From Nitrospira sp. SG-bin2 (GTDB taxonomy: Bacteria; Nitrospirota; Nitrospiria; Nitrospirales; Nitrospiraceae): a DNA stretch of 64,000 bases. The notes beneath the pieces were generated by a model, which searched no databases, had not been told where the DNA came from, and saw only the letters and a program-made list of their open reading frames with translations. Position numbers and translations under genes: made by a program. Below, in pieces: positions 33,077-41,873 of this stretch. Positions within the stretch are counted from its first letter, which is position 1. Each line of letters begins with the position of its first letter. The stretch covers positions 11,750 to 75,749 of the forward strand of contig LVWT01000059.1 in assembly GCA_002083405.1 (NCBI GenBank), in the 5' to 3' direction.

Positions 33077-34528
33077 TTACCCCTTTATATTGCCGATGGG
33101 CCGTAATTCCGCCACTACTTTTGTGATTCCCGCCCGATCGACTGATGCGACGACGTCCGAGATATTCTTGTAGGCAAAGCCTGCCTCTTCGGCAAGGCCC
33201 GACATGGAGACCGCCTTCACCATAATGCCCTGGTGCTGCATCTGCTGCTGAAGCTGCTCTCCGCGAATCGCCCGCTTCGCCTGCGTACGCGACATCGTAC
33301 GTCCGGCCCCATGCATCGTCGAGGCGAACGTGTCGCGCACCGCACCCTCAGTCCCTGCGAGCAAATAAGACCCGGTTTGCATCGACCCGCCGCAAATGAC
33401 CGGCTGGCCCGTCGCACGATAGCGGAGCGGCAGATCAGCACTGCCAGGCCCTAACGCTCTGGTGGCACCCTTGCGATGCACCACCAGTTCCCCCTCCGGG
33501 TACCGCTCGACTTTGGCGATATTATGCGCCACGTCATAGACGACCTCCATCCCCAAGGCCTCCGCCGGCTTCCCGAACACCGCGGCAAACGACGCTCGAA
33601 TCTGATGGGTAATCACCTGACGATTGGCAAAGGCCGTATTGGCCGCGCAATTCATCGCCGCAAAATAGTCTTGTCCTTCGACCGACTGAAAAGGGGCACA
33701 GGCCAACTGTTGGTCCTTCACAGAAATTCCATACCGCCTCATCGCCTTCTCGAACACCGTGAGATAATCGCTCGCGACCTGATGCCCGAATCCGCGCGAC
33801 CCGCAATGGACCATCACCACCACCTGGTCCCGACCATGAATGCCCCACGCAGCCGCACGATCCCGATCAAACACCCGATCGTAGGACGCCACCTGTACCT
33901 CGAGATAATGATTGCCGGAACCGAGCGTGCCCAATTGATTGATGCCGCGGCTCACCGCGCGGTCGCTCACTTTCGAGGGATCAGCACCCATCAGACAGCC
34001 TTGTTCTTCAAGGCACTCCAAATCACGATGCCAGCCAAACCCCTGTTCGATGCACCAGCGCGCGCCGCCGGTCATGACCTGTTCCAACGCGGCGCGGTCT
34101 AACTTTACGAAGCCGCTCGCTCCGACCCCGGCCGGAACCCTGCGGAACAACTCGGTCATTAGCCGCCCAAGTTGCGGGCGGACCTCCTCAAGCGTGAGAT
34201 CGGTCCGAATCAGACGCATGCCGCAGTTCACGTCATAACCGACGCCGCCCGGAGAAATAACGCCCGACCGGACGTCGAAGGCAGCCACACCGCCGATGGG
34301 AAAGCCGTACCCCCAATGGCCATCCGGCATACAGAGCGCGTACCGCCTGATCCCAGGGAGGCAGGCCACGTTCGTCACCTGTTCGAACACGCCGGCGTCC
34401 ATCGATTCCAAAATCTCCGGCACCGCATAGATCCGTGCCGGAACGAGCATCCCGGCTTTTTCCGACGGCGCGATCTCCCAGACCTCCCCGGAAATGCGTG
34501 TCACCTGCATGTCAGTATTGAGTTTCAT
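33077..34528 (-). CDS. rtcB: RNA-splicing ligase RtcB
   Basis: 483 residues from ATG 34528 (MKLNTDMQVTRI), as expected for the family; the frame extends 31 codons further upstream without similarity. RtcB joins 2',3'-cyclic phosphate and 5'-OH RNA ends using GTP and Mn. Metal and GMP-binding signatures are visible: YDVNCGMRL, HCGSRGFGHQV, the NCAANTAFANRQ segment, and the HGAGRTMSR block carrying the nucleotidyl-His region. Archease lies just upstream on the same strand. No rtcR regulator is present nearby. Confidence 0.93.
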   Translation of the reverse strand: MKLNTDMQVTRISGEVWEIAPSEKAGMLVPARIYAVPEILESMDAGVFEQVTNVACLPGIRRYALCMPDGHWGYGFPIGGVAAFDVRSGVISPGGVGYDVNCGMRLIRTDLTLEEVRPQLGRLMTELFRRVPAGVGASGFVKLDRAALEQVMTGGARWCIEQGFGWHRDLECLEEQGCLMGADPSKVSDRAVSRGINQLGTLGSGNHYLEVQVASYDRVFDRDRAAAWGIHGRDQVVVMVHCGSRGFGHQVASDYLTVFEKAMRRYGISVKDQQLACAPFQSVEGQDYFAAMNCAANTAFANRQVITHQIRASFAAVFGKPAEALGMEVVYDVAHNIAKVERYPEGELVVHRKGATRALGPGSADLPLRYRATGQPVICGGSMQTGSYLLAGTEGAVRDTFASTMHGAGRTMSRTQAKRAIRGEQLQQQMQHQGIMVKAVSMSGLAEEAGFAYKNISDVVASVDRAGITKVVAELRPIGNIKG

Positions 34529-34633
34529 AACAACTACACCGTAGGTGAAGCCTGCGGAACAAACGCGACGAGTTGAATTCCAGGATGCTTCGTCTTTGGC
34601 CAAGTCAGGATTTTCGCGCACATCTCGCCTGGC

Positions 34634-35071
34634 TTACACATCCAGCACCACTCGAACCGTCCATCCTTGCCCCTCACGCGCAAGGCGGTACAGATGTTTC
34701 GTGACGCCTTTGATATCCGCTCGAAGCTCCTGCTTCGTGGCCTTCACCGGCTCGCCATAGACCGCGCCTTGGAGAGTCCACCTGCCATCGTTCCGTTGAG
34801 CGAGCCGGACCTCCGACCGGTGAAAGACGACGCCTGCGGCATCCTTCCAATACACCAGGTCGGATAACCAATCGAACAAGAGGGAAGCGGGATCTTCCTC
34901 CTCGCGCTCGATCACCTGCTGCCAGACCGTTCCAACGGTCTCTGGGTCAGCCATCGCATGGATTAATGCGTCGGTCGCCCCTTGGAAGACATCCTGGAGC
35001 GAGTCGCCGCCAGCCTCAAACGCGAGATCGGCGATAGCAATGTCATCGAGGAATCGAAAGGTATGGGCCAT
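34634..35071 (-). CDS. Archease, RtcB partner
   Basis: 145 residues with the archease core: FRFLDDIAIADLAFEAGG near the start, a conserved EREEEDPASLLFDWLSDLVYWKDA segment and ...DIKGVTKHLYRL near the end, where two acidic residues bind metal in the family. Archease speeds guanylylation of RtcB, letting it work through multiple turnovers. The gene precedes rtcB by 105 bases on the same strand, so the pair is probably co-transcribed. Confidence 0.88.
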   Translation of the reverse strand: MAHTFRFLDDIAIADLAFEAGGDSLQDVFQGATDALIHAMADPETVGTVWQQVIEREEEDPASLLFDWLSDLVYWKDAAGVVFHRSEVRLAQRNDGRWTLQGAVYGEPVKATKQELRADIKGVTKHLYRLAREGQGWTVRVVLDV

Positions 35072-35128
35072 CCATACGCCGCATATCGCACGTGGTCGGT
35101 GAGATGCTGCTACGCCTGCGTATCGGAA

Positions 35129-36289
35129 TCAAGGCTCTTGAAGTTCGAACGACTTAGGAAAGTCGGTGAGATTGTGGCAGCCATCCTTGGTCACTAAGAC
35201 CATGTCCTCGATTCTCACCGCGCCTAAACCCGGGTAATAGAGTCCCGGTTCAACCGTGACAACATGGCCTTCTTGCAGAAGAGAACCGGTTCGACTGATG
35301 CGCGGCGCTTCATGAATATCCAACCCCACGCCGTGGCCGGTTCCATGAAAATACCCTTGCATGCGCCCGTTCACCAATCCGGTCTTGTATCCCGCCTTGT
35401 CGAATCGCGCGCAGATGCCTTGATGAATCTTCATTCCATCGGCGCCGTCCTTGACCTTCTCAATGGCTTCTTCTTGGGCATCCTTGACGGTTTGGTACAG
35501 CCGCTTCAGGTCCGGAGTCGGCGCCCCCCGAACAATCGTGCGGGACATATCGGCAAAATACCGGCTGGTGGCCGACCTGGGAAACACATCGAAAATGATG
35601 CTGCGCCCTGCGGGCAACGGGCCGCTGCCTTCATTGTGAGGATCGCAGGCCTGTTCCCCTCCGGCCACGATCGTGTGCTGAGCGACACAGTCCCTCTCCA
35701 TCAGCTTCACGTTGATCAGCTTCTTAATCCGCTCAGACGTCAACACCTCTCCGTCGAGATGGAGCCACCCCCCCTCGATCGTCGCCCGTCGGACAGTGTC
35801 AAACGCCGCCGCAACGGCGTCTTCCGTAGCGCGCTGCGCTGTTTCGATGTGGCAAATTTCGTCGGCGGTCTTCACCACCCGTTGCTCATAAAACGGATCC
35901 CGCTTGGGTTTCAGGCTATAGCCGAGCTCCTGGAGCCTGGTGGCATGGATGAATGGGAAATTCGCCGGCACCAAGAGCCGGCGAATTTTGAATTCTTTTA
36001 ACACCACATGCACAATATCGACCGTTGTCGGATCTTTGATGCCCTGCGCTTTTGCTTTCTGTTCGAGCTCGGAATAGGACAAGACGCGGTCGACCGAGGC
36101 CTGGGCCCTGGCACGATCCATTTCAAGATCGCTCATTACCAGCAGGCGTTCCCCCTTGATCTCCATATAGATGAAGGAGTCCGGCGCGATAAATTTTGTG
36201 GCGTAATAAAGGTTCGAGTCCTGCTCGCTCGCAGCAATAAAGAGCGTCGCAATTTCAGGTTGAGAAACGGCAGCGCGTTTCATGAACAA
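35129..36289 (-). CDS. Xaa-Pro aminopeptidase/dipeptidase (M24)
   Basis: 386 residues. The creatinase-like N-terminal domain is followed by the M24 pita-bread domain, with metal ligands in IIFDVFPRSATSRYFADMSRTIVRG (two Asp), FHGTGHGVGLDIHEAPRI (His), and VEPGLYYPGLGAVRIEDMV (two Glu). It is predicted to remove N-terminal residues before proline. An EGGW loop and the GTGHG motif mark the active site. It has its own TTGACC-N17-TAGCAT promoter and stands after archease and before the AsmA gene on the same strand. Confidence 0.85.
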   Translation of the reverse strand: MFMKRAAVSQPEIATLFIAASEQDSNLYYATKFIAPDSFIYMEIKGERLLVMSDLEMDRARAQASVDRVLSYSELEQKAKAQGIKDPTTVDIVHVVLKEFKIRRLLVPANFPFIHATRLQELGYSLKPKRDPFYEQRVVKTADEICHIETAQRATEDAVAAAFDTVRRATIEGGWLHLDGEVLTSERIKKLINVKLMERDCVAQHTIVAGGEQACDPHNEGSGPLPAGRSIIFDVFPRSATSRYFADMSRTIVRGAPTPDLKRLYQTVKDAQEEAIEKVKDGADGMKIHQGICARFDKAGYKTGLVNGRMQGYFHGTGHGVGLDIHEAPRISRTGSLLQEGHVVTVEPGLYYPGLGAVRIEDMVLVTKDGCHNLTDFPKSFELQEP

Positions 36290-36364
36290 AAGAACGGATG
36301 GTGAGAGATAACCATGCGGCCTGATACGGGCATGTGTGTCTGAGTCCTCAATATTGTGAATCGG

Positions 36365-36393
36365 ATGCTAGCATGGGGGCGGGAGTCGGTCAA
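36365..36393 (-). promoter_or_regulatory. Predicted promoter of the M24 peptidase gene
   Basis: On the minus strand TTGACC (36388-36393), 17-base spacer, TAGCAT (36365-36370), about 75 bases before the ATG. It is among the clearest members of the recurrent TTGAC/TAGCNT pattern. Confidence 0.5.
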
Positions 36394-36406
36394 GAATAAG
36401 GCTCCG

Positions 36407-39400
36407 TCACGGAGTGGGGGGAGATGATTCAGACGGCAGTGCAGCGTCCGGCGCAGGAGTCTTGCCCTCTTCATCGGACGTCGCGAGATCCATCGGAAGC
36501 GTCAGCGTATTCGTCAGCACATCGACGGCAAGCTGGGCCAGCCCGGACAGACCCGAGGTAAAGGACTTCACCGGCATGTAGGTGACATCGGGATCTTCAA
36601 CCGCCCCCTTGACGGAAAATATCGCCGTCGCCAATCCTTTCCGTTCACCGGCAAGAATCCGACCGAAGAGAGGAATGGTCTTGATGAATTGCGAGTAGGC
36701 CCCAAATGGACTCACCGCCATGACGAAATCCAGCTGATCAGTCGGCAAATCGTACTGGCCCGCCGCCGTGAACTTCAGAATCGGACTGTCCATAATCATG
36801 TTTTCGGTCTGAAACACGCCGTCCTGGATCACAACCGTCCCGGAAATTTTGTTGTACGGCAGCCCCTCCTTTTCAAGATCCATTTTTCCCTGCAAGACGA
36901 CCGGAAGGTTCAGGAGACGGATGATTTTCCATACCGCCCGCTCGCTTGATTTGAGAATGTGCCCTTTTTCCAATAACACCTCGGCCTTCCCGTTGAGCGA
37001 CGGATAGACCCCATGGGGATTGCGGCCATGCCCTCGAATAGAGCCGCTCAGCCGCATATTCCCCGTCACACCGGTCACATGGCCATCCGTGAATTGCAAC
37101 AGATCGTTGACCGGCACACCGGTGGCGCGGAACGAGACGTCCATTTCCACCGGCGTCTTTCTGGACAGCTGGGCCACGAGCCGCCCGGCGACTTGTCCGT
37201 GAGCCGATTCGCCGGAAATACGATCGACATCGAGCACCCCGTCCTGAATGTTCACGCGCGCCGACAGCCCGCCGAATTTCATGTGCTTGTAATGACCGCG
37301 CGCGATTGCCGCAGCCATCGTCACCCGGCTCGTTGCCGCCAGGTTTTCAAGAAATTCCCGCACAATCGACCGGTCCCCCTTGGGAATCAACAGATCCAGA
37401 TCCAGCTGATTCGACTCGATCTTGCCGGTGATCACCGGCTTGGCCATCCAGTTTTTGACCGTGGCCTCCAAGGCCACATCGCTGTCATGGATCTTGAACG
37501 ACAATCGTTTGATCTCGGCGCCGTTACGCACCAGCTTGACACGGGCATAGAGATCCTGAATGGGGCCCTCCGCGCCTCCGGCCATCAAGCCGTTTGTCAA
37601 TGCGATCCACCCGGTAATCCGCCAGGCTTGCCAATCCTTGCCCTTTCCTTTGACGTCAAGAGAGACTTCTATATTTCCGGCCTCAAAACCGCTTTTTGAA
37701 ATCCACTCCGGCACTCGAGACAGGGACAAGGCCCCGGTCGTCACTGAAGCATCGATACTGAATGGATCGCCGAACCGCATACTTCCCTTGGCCGGAATCC
37801 GGATCGACGGCAGAATCAGCTCCACCCGGTTCACCGTCAGGGCGTCGGCCTTGGTCACGTCGCCCTCGAATGCGATGGTTGCCGGCGCGCCGATGGGCTT
37901 TTCGCCCAAAACCGGAAGAATGAACATCGACTCATCAAACACGACCGTGCCACGAAGGCGAGGCGCCGCCGTTGAGCCGGACAGTGTGACGGCCGCTCCG
38001 ATAATGCCTTCGAATGAACCAGGCGCCGCGGCGCCTCCGGACACCAGGCTCATCAGATGTGCGGCATCCCCTCGCGCTTGAACAGACACATCTTGAAATA
38101 CGCTCGCGCTTCCACCGGTGATCGTCCCGTGAACCTGCACCGCCACATCTCCGAGGTGGCCGGTCACGTCCTCGAATTGTGTCGCTCCCTCGGCCAGGAT
38201 GAATCGCCCTTGCAGCCCCGTCAGCCGATCCGGCAGCGACGAATGCGTCAAACTCACGGATTGAACCGTAATCTCTCCTCCGGCAAAGGTAATACCTCCC
38301 GGCTGGGTCAACGCGCCGACGAGGCGGAAAGTGGGCCGGGCCGTGCCTTCCACATCCCGAACTCCGGCCATCACCTGCGTCAATCGTTCAACCTTCATCG
38401 TCTGGGCCAGAAAATCCACCAGGTGCGAGGCCGTCATCTCGCCCGTCACTTCCAGTTCGAGCCAGGGACCTGCCTCAAGGAACGAGACGACCGCCTTTCC
38501 ATCCGTCAACCGGATCGTGCCATAGCTCCCCGTCACACCGGTAATGCGCATGCGTCCGGGCTCCACAAACACCGCCGCCGCCAGATCGCTGGCCGCAACA
38601 CGGTCCTGGCCGATCAGGCCCTGCGCCCCCTGGATACGGAACTCTCCCGTCACCGAAAGCGCGGCCTCGGCCGAAGCGGTCCCGGTCAGCGTCGCATTCA
38701 TCACCTGTACCTTGCCGTCGACCTGCCGATCGGCCAACCACGCAGACATCTGCGGGTCGATCCACGCAGTCGGCACGGTATTGAGCAATTGCGCCAATGA
38801 CACCAGCGAACTGCTGAGTGTGATCGCAAACGTGGGTTGCGGCGTCATGAGGCCGGCCAGGCTGGCTTTTCCAGTCAAGGTCATCTCGTTCAGCCGTGCC
38901 GAGAGATCGGACAGCACCAGGTCATACCCGGCCACCCCAGGCATCACACGTACCACGCCTTGGAGATTCACCAGACCCTGCAGACGATCCGGAATCGGGC
39001 GAGCACCGATAAAATCCGCCGCGGCACGCAGGTCCAAATTGGACGCGTCGAGACGGCCATCGAACTGAAACAACGGGGCCGGCTCGCGGGGCGCGTTACC
39101 GGTGAGCGACACCGGCTTCTCCGCGTGTTTGATCACACCGTCCAGGGAAACCGCCGACACACCGGCAGCACTCGGATGAACAGCCGAGAGATGGAGTTCA
39201 GCTGTCCCACGATTCGGCCGAACCAGCAATTTTGCATCGACTCGCTCAAGGGGGAGCGAACGTACGCCATCCGTTCTGGAGGCATCAATCACCGTGACAG
39301 TGCCATTGACAAGCGTTACCTCCCGAATCATAAAAATTCGAGCCATCGCTTCCAGTGTCTGCTGTCCGGTGTTCTCGTACGCCTTTAACCCTTCCGGGAG

Positions 39401-39772
39401 GTTCCACGAACCCGCCTCATTGCGTCGAAGCGTGAGGATCGGCTCTTCAATCAACAACCGCTTGCCCACGAGTTGCTTGCGAAAGAGTGGCAACAGCCGC
39501 ACGACGAGATCAACCCGCTTGGCGGATAAGAACACCTGATCCGAATCGGGATCGTGAATCGTCACCTGGGAGAGTTCAACGCGCAGACTGGGAAGGACCA
39601 CGAATTTGACACGATACACATCGATTTTTCGCCCGAGGCTTTCCTCCAGCTGTTGCAGGACGAATTCCTTGAGATAGTCCACACCGGTCAGTTGCTTGGA
39701 AAACAATAGAAAAGTGGCAGCACAGACGACCAAGGCAAGAAGAACGAGGAGACCAAGCCGAAGACGAGACAC
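36407..39772 (-). CDS. AsmA-family envelope protein, 1121 aa
   Basis: A single N-terminal transmembrane helix (LGLLVLLALVVCAATFLLF) anchors a very long periplasmic beta-rich body. The first ~150 residues match the AsmA opening (IDVYRVKFVVLPSLRVELSQVTIHDP; LLIEEPILTLRRNEAGSWN). The C-terminal part shows the AsmA-2-like LDFVMAVSPFGAYSQFIKTIPLFG and a proline-rich tail. Related proteins move phospholipid between inner and outer membranes or guide outer-membrane assembly. A 318-base repetitive element ends 8 bases before its start codon, so its promoter may lie within the element. Confidence 0.8.
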   Translation of the reverse strand: MSRLRLGLLVLLALVVCAATFLLFSKQLTGVDYLKEFVLQQLEESLGRKIDVYRVKFVVLPSLRVELSQVTIHDPDSDQVFLSAKRVDLVVRLLPLFRKQLVGKRLLIEEPILTLRRNEAGSWNLPEGLKAYENTGQQTLEAMARIFMIREVTLVNGTVTVIDASRTDGVRSLPLERVDAKLLVRPNRGTAELHLSAVHPSAAGVSAVSLDGVIKHAEKPVSLTGNAPREPAPLFQFDGRLDASNLDLRAAADFIGARPIPDRLQGLVNLQGVVRVMPGVAGYDLVLSDLSARLNEMTLTGKASLAGLMTPQPTFAITLSSSLVSLAQLLNTVPTAWIDPQMSAWLADRQVDGKVQVMNATLTGTASAEAALSVTGEFRIQGAQGLIGQDRVAASDLAAAVFVEPGRMRITGVTGSYGTIRLTDGKAVVSFLEAGPWLELEVTGEMTASHLVDFLAQTMKVERLTQVMAGVRDVEGTARPTFRLVGALTQPGGITFAGGEITVQSVSLTHSSLPDRLTGLQGRFILAEGATQFEDVTGHLGDVAVQVHGTITGGSASVFQDVSVQARGDAAHLMSLVSGGAAAPGSFEGIIGAAVTLSGSTAAPRLRGTVVFDESMFILPVLGEKPIGAPATIAFEGDVTKADALTVNRVELILPSIRIPAKGSMRFGDPFSIDASVTTGALSLSRVPEWISKSGFEAGNIEVSLDVKGKGKDWQAWRITGWIALTNGLMAGGAEGPIQDLYARVKLVRNGAEIKRLSFKIHDSDVALEATVKNWMAKPVITGKIESNQLDLDLLIPKGDRSIVREFLENLAATSRVTMAAAIARGHYKHMKFGGLSARVNIQDGVLDVDRISGESAHGQVAGRLVAQLSRKTPVEMDVSFRATGVPVNDLLQFTDGHVTGVTGNMRLSGSIRGHGRNPHGVYPSLNGKAEVLLEKGHILKSSERAVWKIIRLLNLPVVLQGKMDLEKEGLPYNKISGTVVIQDGVFQTENMIMDSPILKFTAAGQYDLPTDQLDFVMAVSPFGAYSQFIKTIPLFGRILAGERKGLATAIFSVKGAVEDPDVTYMPVKSFTSGLSGLAQLAVDVLTNTLTLPMDLATSDEEGKTPAPDAALPSESSPPTP

Positions 39773-39780
39773 AGCACCCC

Positions 39781-40098
39781 CTAGCAGGTTGCGGAAAAAT
39801 TCGTTTTAGCCTCTGTGATCATTATAGGCCTCGAAGGTCAAGACGACGCCAATTGTCTCATCAAGGATGCTCAAAATGGCCCCTGTTCTCATCCCCCCAC
39901 CCCGGTGCGCCAAGACGCACCATTCCACAGGCAACGCCGCAGCGAGCGAAGCGCGAGGAGGTACATACCACGCTTCGCTTGAACCGCTCGCTTCGATCAC
40001 ATGCGAGCGGATAGGTTCCTTGCCTCCGTTGGCTCGGTACGTTGAGCCTCTGAGTGATGCGAGAACACCGCTGGCGGACTTTTTCAGCATCCTGCTAG
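39781..40098. repeat. MITE-like element with imperfect terminal inverted repeats
   Basis: A 318-base stretch with no convincing gene. Left end CTAGCAGGTTGCGGAAAAAT (39781-) matches the reverse complement of the right end (40076-40098) at 19 of 23 positions. The inside holds short palindromic GC-rich runs and clusters of CGCTTCG-type words (39948-40010), as in REP/MITE elements. A weak ORF across it on the minus strand is not considered a gene. It sits immediately upstream of the AsmA gene and 170 bases from the RAYT element, so this is a repeat-rich patch. Confidence 0.7.
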
Positions 40099-40270
40099 AA
40101 AATACGTACAAATCTGCAGGCATCTTACCGGAAGCACGGAGTGAAATCTAGAAACTCTGCATTCTACAAGGGTTTTCTCGGCGATAGCCTGCATGCATGG
40201 GAGTGATCTTCATCCCGATCCAGAAGAAAGGTGACCTATAATTAGTATAATTGTATAATTAGAGTAATTA

Positions 40271-41172
40271 GGGGTCAGGTCTTGCAATCACACAGCGTCG
40301 GGTGTAGACTCCCGCTCCATGGCTCGTCCCCTGCGACTCCAATTTCCCGGTGCCGTCTACCATGTGACCAATCGTGGCAACGCCCGGCAGCCTATTGTCG
40401 CGGACGACCGCGATCGCCTGCAGTTCCTCACCCTGCTCGCCCACGTCGTGGATCGCTACGGCTGGCGCTGTCATGCCTACTGTGTGATGGACAATCACTA
40501 TCATCTCCTCATCGAGACGCCGCAACCCAATCTGTCCCTCGGTATGCGCCAGCTGAATGGTCGCTATACGCAAACCTACAATCGCCGGCATAAACGAGTC
40601 GGCCATCTTTTCCAGGGACGGTTCGCGGCCATCCTGGTGGAGAAAGAGACGCATCTGCTCGAACTCTGCCGCTATGTGGTGCTGAATCCGGTACGAGCGC
40701 ATCTGGTCGCCCATCCACGGCACTGGGCCTGGAGCAGCTATCGCGCGACGGTGGGCGAGACAACGGCCCCGCCCTTCTTGACTACCGACTGGATTCTCGG
40801 CCACTTTGGCCAACGGGTGGGCCCAGCTCAAGAGCAGTATCGGACCTTTGTGGCCGAGGGACGGGGCGGGCCGCGGCCGTGGGAGCAGCTGACCGGCCAG
40901 ATCTATCTGGGGTCCGAGTCGTTCATTGCCCAGCACCAGCCAGATCGGGTGATTCGTGATATTCCTCGTCGGCAGACCCAGGCACAGCGGCCGCCCTTGC
41001 GGGTGCTGTTTCAGCGACGCGACGCCCCGGCACGCCACATCCACACGGCCTATCGGCGCTACGGCTATCGGCTCGCGGAGATCGCGGCCCATCTGGGCGT
41101 GCATGCGGCCACGGTCAGTCGACGGTTGAAGCAGGCGGAGCAGGGCAATATATGATTGCAAGACCTGACCCC
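40271..41172 (+). mobile_element. RAYT element bounded by perfect 20-bp inverted repeats
   Basis: GGGGTCAGGTCTTGCAATCA (40271-40290) recurs as its exact reverse complement at 41153-41172. Between them lies one Y1 (HUH) transposase gene, whose TGA stop falls inside the right repeat. The flanks show no obvious target duplication, as expected for HUH chemistry. An AT-rich stretch with repeated TATAATTAG just before the left end is a plausible promoter. The 902-base length fits a one-gene RAYT unit. Confidence 0.85.
40319..41155 (+). CDS. REP-associated tyrosine transposase (RAYT)
   Basis: 278 residues. The Y1/HUH core shows the HUH motif as DNHYHLL (His60, His62) and the Tyr-containing LNGRYTQTYNRRH, where one of Tyr83/Tyr87 should be the nucleophile. 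The C-terminal third carries a helix-turn-helix (YRLAEIAAHLGVHAATVSRRLKQ). These enzymes cut and rejoin single-stranded DNA at REP-type ends. The start at 40319 lies inside the unit just after the left repeat. All residues look intact, so the element may still be active. The minus-strand frame covering it is a shadow. Confidence 0.85.
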   Translation: MARPLRLQFPGAVYHVTNRGNARQPIVADDRDRLQFLTLLAHVVDRYGWRCHAYCVMDNHYHLLIETPQPNLSLGMRQLNGRYTQTYNRRHKRVGHLFQGRFAAILVEKETHLLELCRYVVLNPVRAHLVAHPRHWAWSSYRATVGETTAPPFLTTDWILGHFGQRVGPAQEQYRTFVAEGRGGPRPWEQLTGQIYLGSESFIAQHQPDRVIRDIPRRQTQAQRPPLRVLFQRRDAPARHIHTAYRRYGYRLAEIAAHLGVHAATVSRRLKQAEQGNI

Positions 41173-41189
41173 TTTCTGTGACCCCCGCG

Positions 41190-41298
41190 CCGTGTCGATC
41201 AACGGCCGAATCTTCCGCATCGGATGATCGGCGGTCACGTACTGCTCCAAATTGATGTGGTAAAACATCGATGGCTGGGGATCGGCTGTACCCATCAT
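41190..41298 (-). pseudogene. Truncated DDE transposase N-terminus
   Basis: The frame begins MMGTADPQPSMFYHINLEQ and continues to RKIRPLIDTAR, the usual N-terminus of an IS5/IS1182-like transposase, then runs into sequence joined to the right end of the RAYT element. All DDE-bearing sequence is absent. Either the RAYT unit inserted into or next to this gene, or the gene was already broken. Confidence 0.7.
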
Positions 41299-41420
41299 AG
41301 GAAGACTCCTCCTGATGAAGCGTCCTCTTATCACATCTGTGACGGGAGGAGGAGAGGGTTTGTCAACAGCCTGCTAAGAACCATCATGTTCTGCAAATAT
41401 CATCTATCGGGCATGAGTCT

Positions 41421-41654
41421 GTGGTTTATGGTGTTCAGTGGAATTATCAATGCGGTGGGCCGAAGTCACTTCTGCGTTTTCGCCTGAACTCGATAGAGGC
41501 CGACGTTATCTATAATCTAGGCGAATCCGCCGAATTCACTTTCTGCGAGGGAGGGAAGTACATACTCTCCTCTGAGGGCGACCTGGTGGATTGTGCAATG
41601 GGCAAAGTTGTCGGCAGACTCCCCTTTCCAAAAGTGGAATATTCCAAGCACTGA
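41421..41654 (+). CDS. Hypothetical 77-residue ORF
   Basis: Starting ATG 41421 the frame gives a mixed, protein-like composition (IEADVIYNLGESAEFTFCEGGKYILSSEGDL) but has no family match, no clear ribosome site and different upstream frames that might belong to it (a frameshift is possible). Flanked by mobile-element debris. Could be the remains of a passenger gene. Kept only as a low-confidence call. Confidence 0.28.
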   Translation: MVYGVQWNYQCGGPKSLLRFRLNSIEADVIYNLGESAEFTFCEGGKYILSSEGDLVDCAMGKVVGRLPFPKVEYSKH

Positions 41655-41725
41655 TGCACCAATCAAAGGGCACAAATCAGAACCTACAGCCTATAAGGGT
41701 CAGGTTTGGACTTCCCAGGCTTTAA

Positions 41726-41755
41726 CGGACACCTCACGTACGGTCTGTCTATAAT
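41726..41755 (+). promoter_or_regulatory. Possible promoter of pgm
   Basis: CGGACA (41726-41731), 18-base spacer, perfect TATAAT (41750-41755), about 120 bases upstream of the pgm start. The -35 is weak. The run GGGTCAGGT 30 bases earlier resembles the left end of the RAYT element and may be a repeat remnant. Confidence 0.4.
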
Positions 41756-41873
41756 GGGCCTGCAGCCATCATGTGCGCAGGCGTAGACAATCCCCTCACC
41801 CTGACCGATTGTTACTTCACCACAATAGCCTGGCAGAGTTGACAGTAATCCAGTTGTAGACTACACCTCTTCC

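Noticed and set aside
39806..40123. Minus-strand 105-aa frame inside the repetitive element
   Set aside because: Low-complexity reading of a MITE-like repeat, no ribosome site or family.
40268..41161. Minus-strand 297-aa frame
   Set aside because: Exact shadow of the RAYT transposase gene, which carries the HUH motif.
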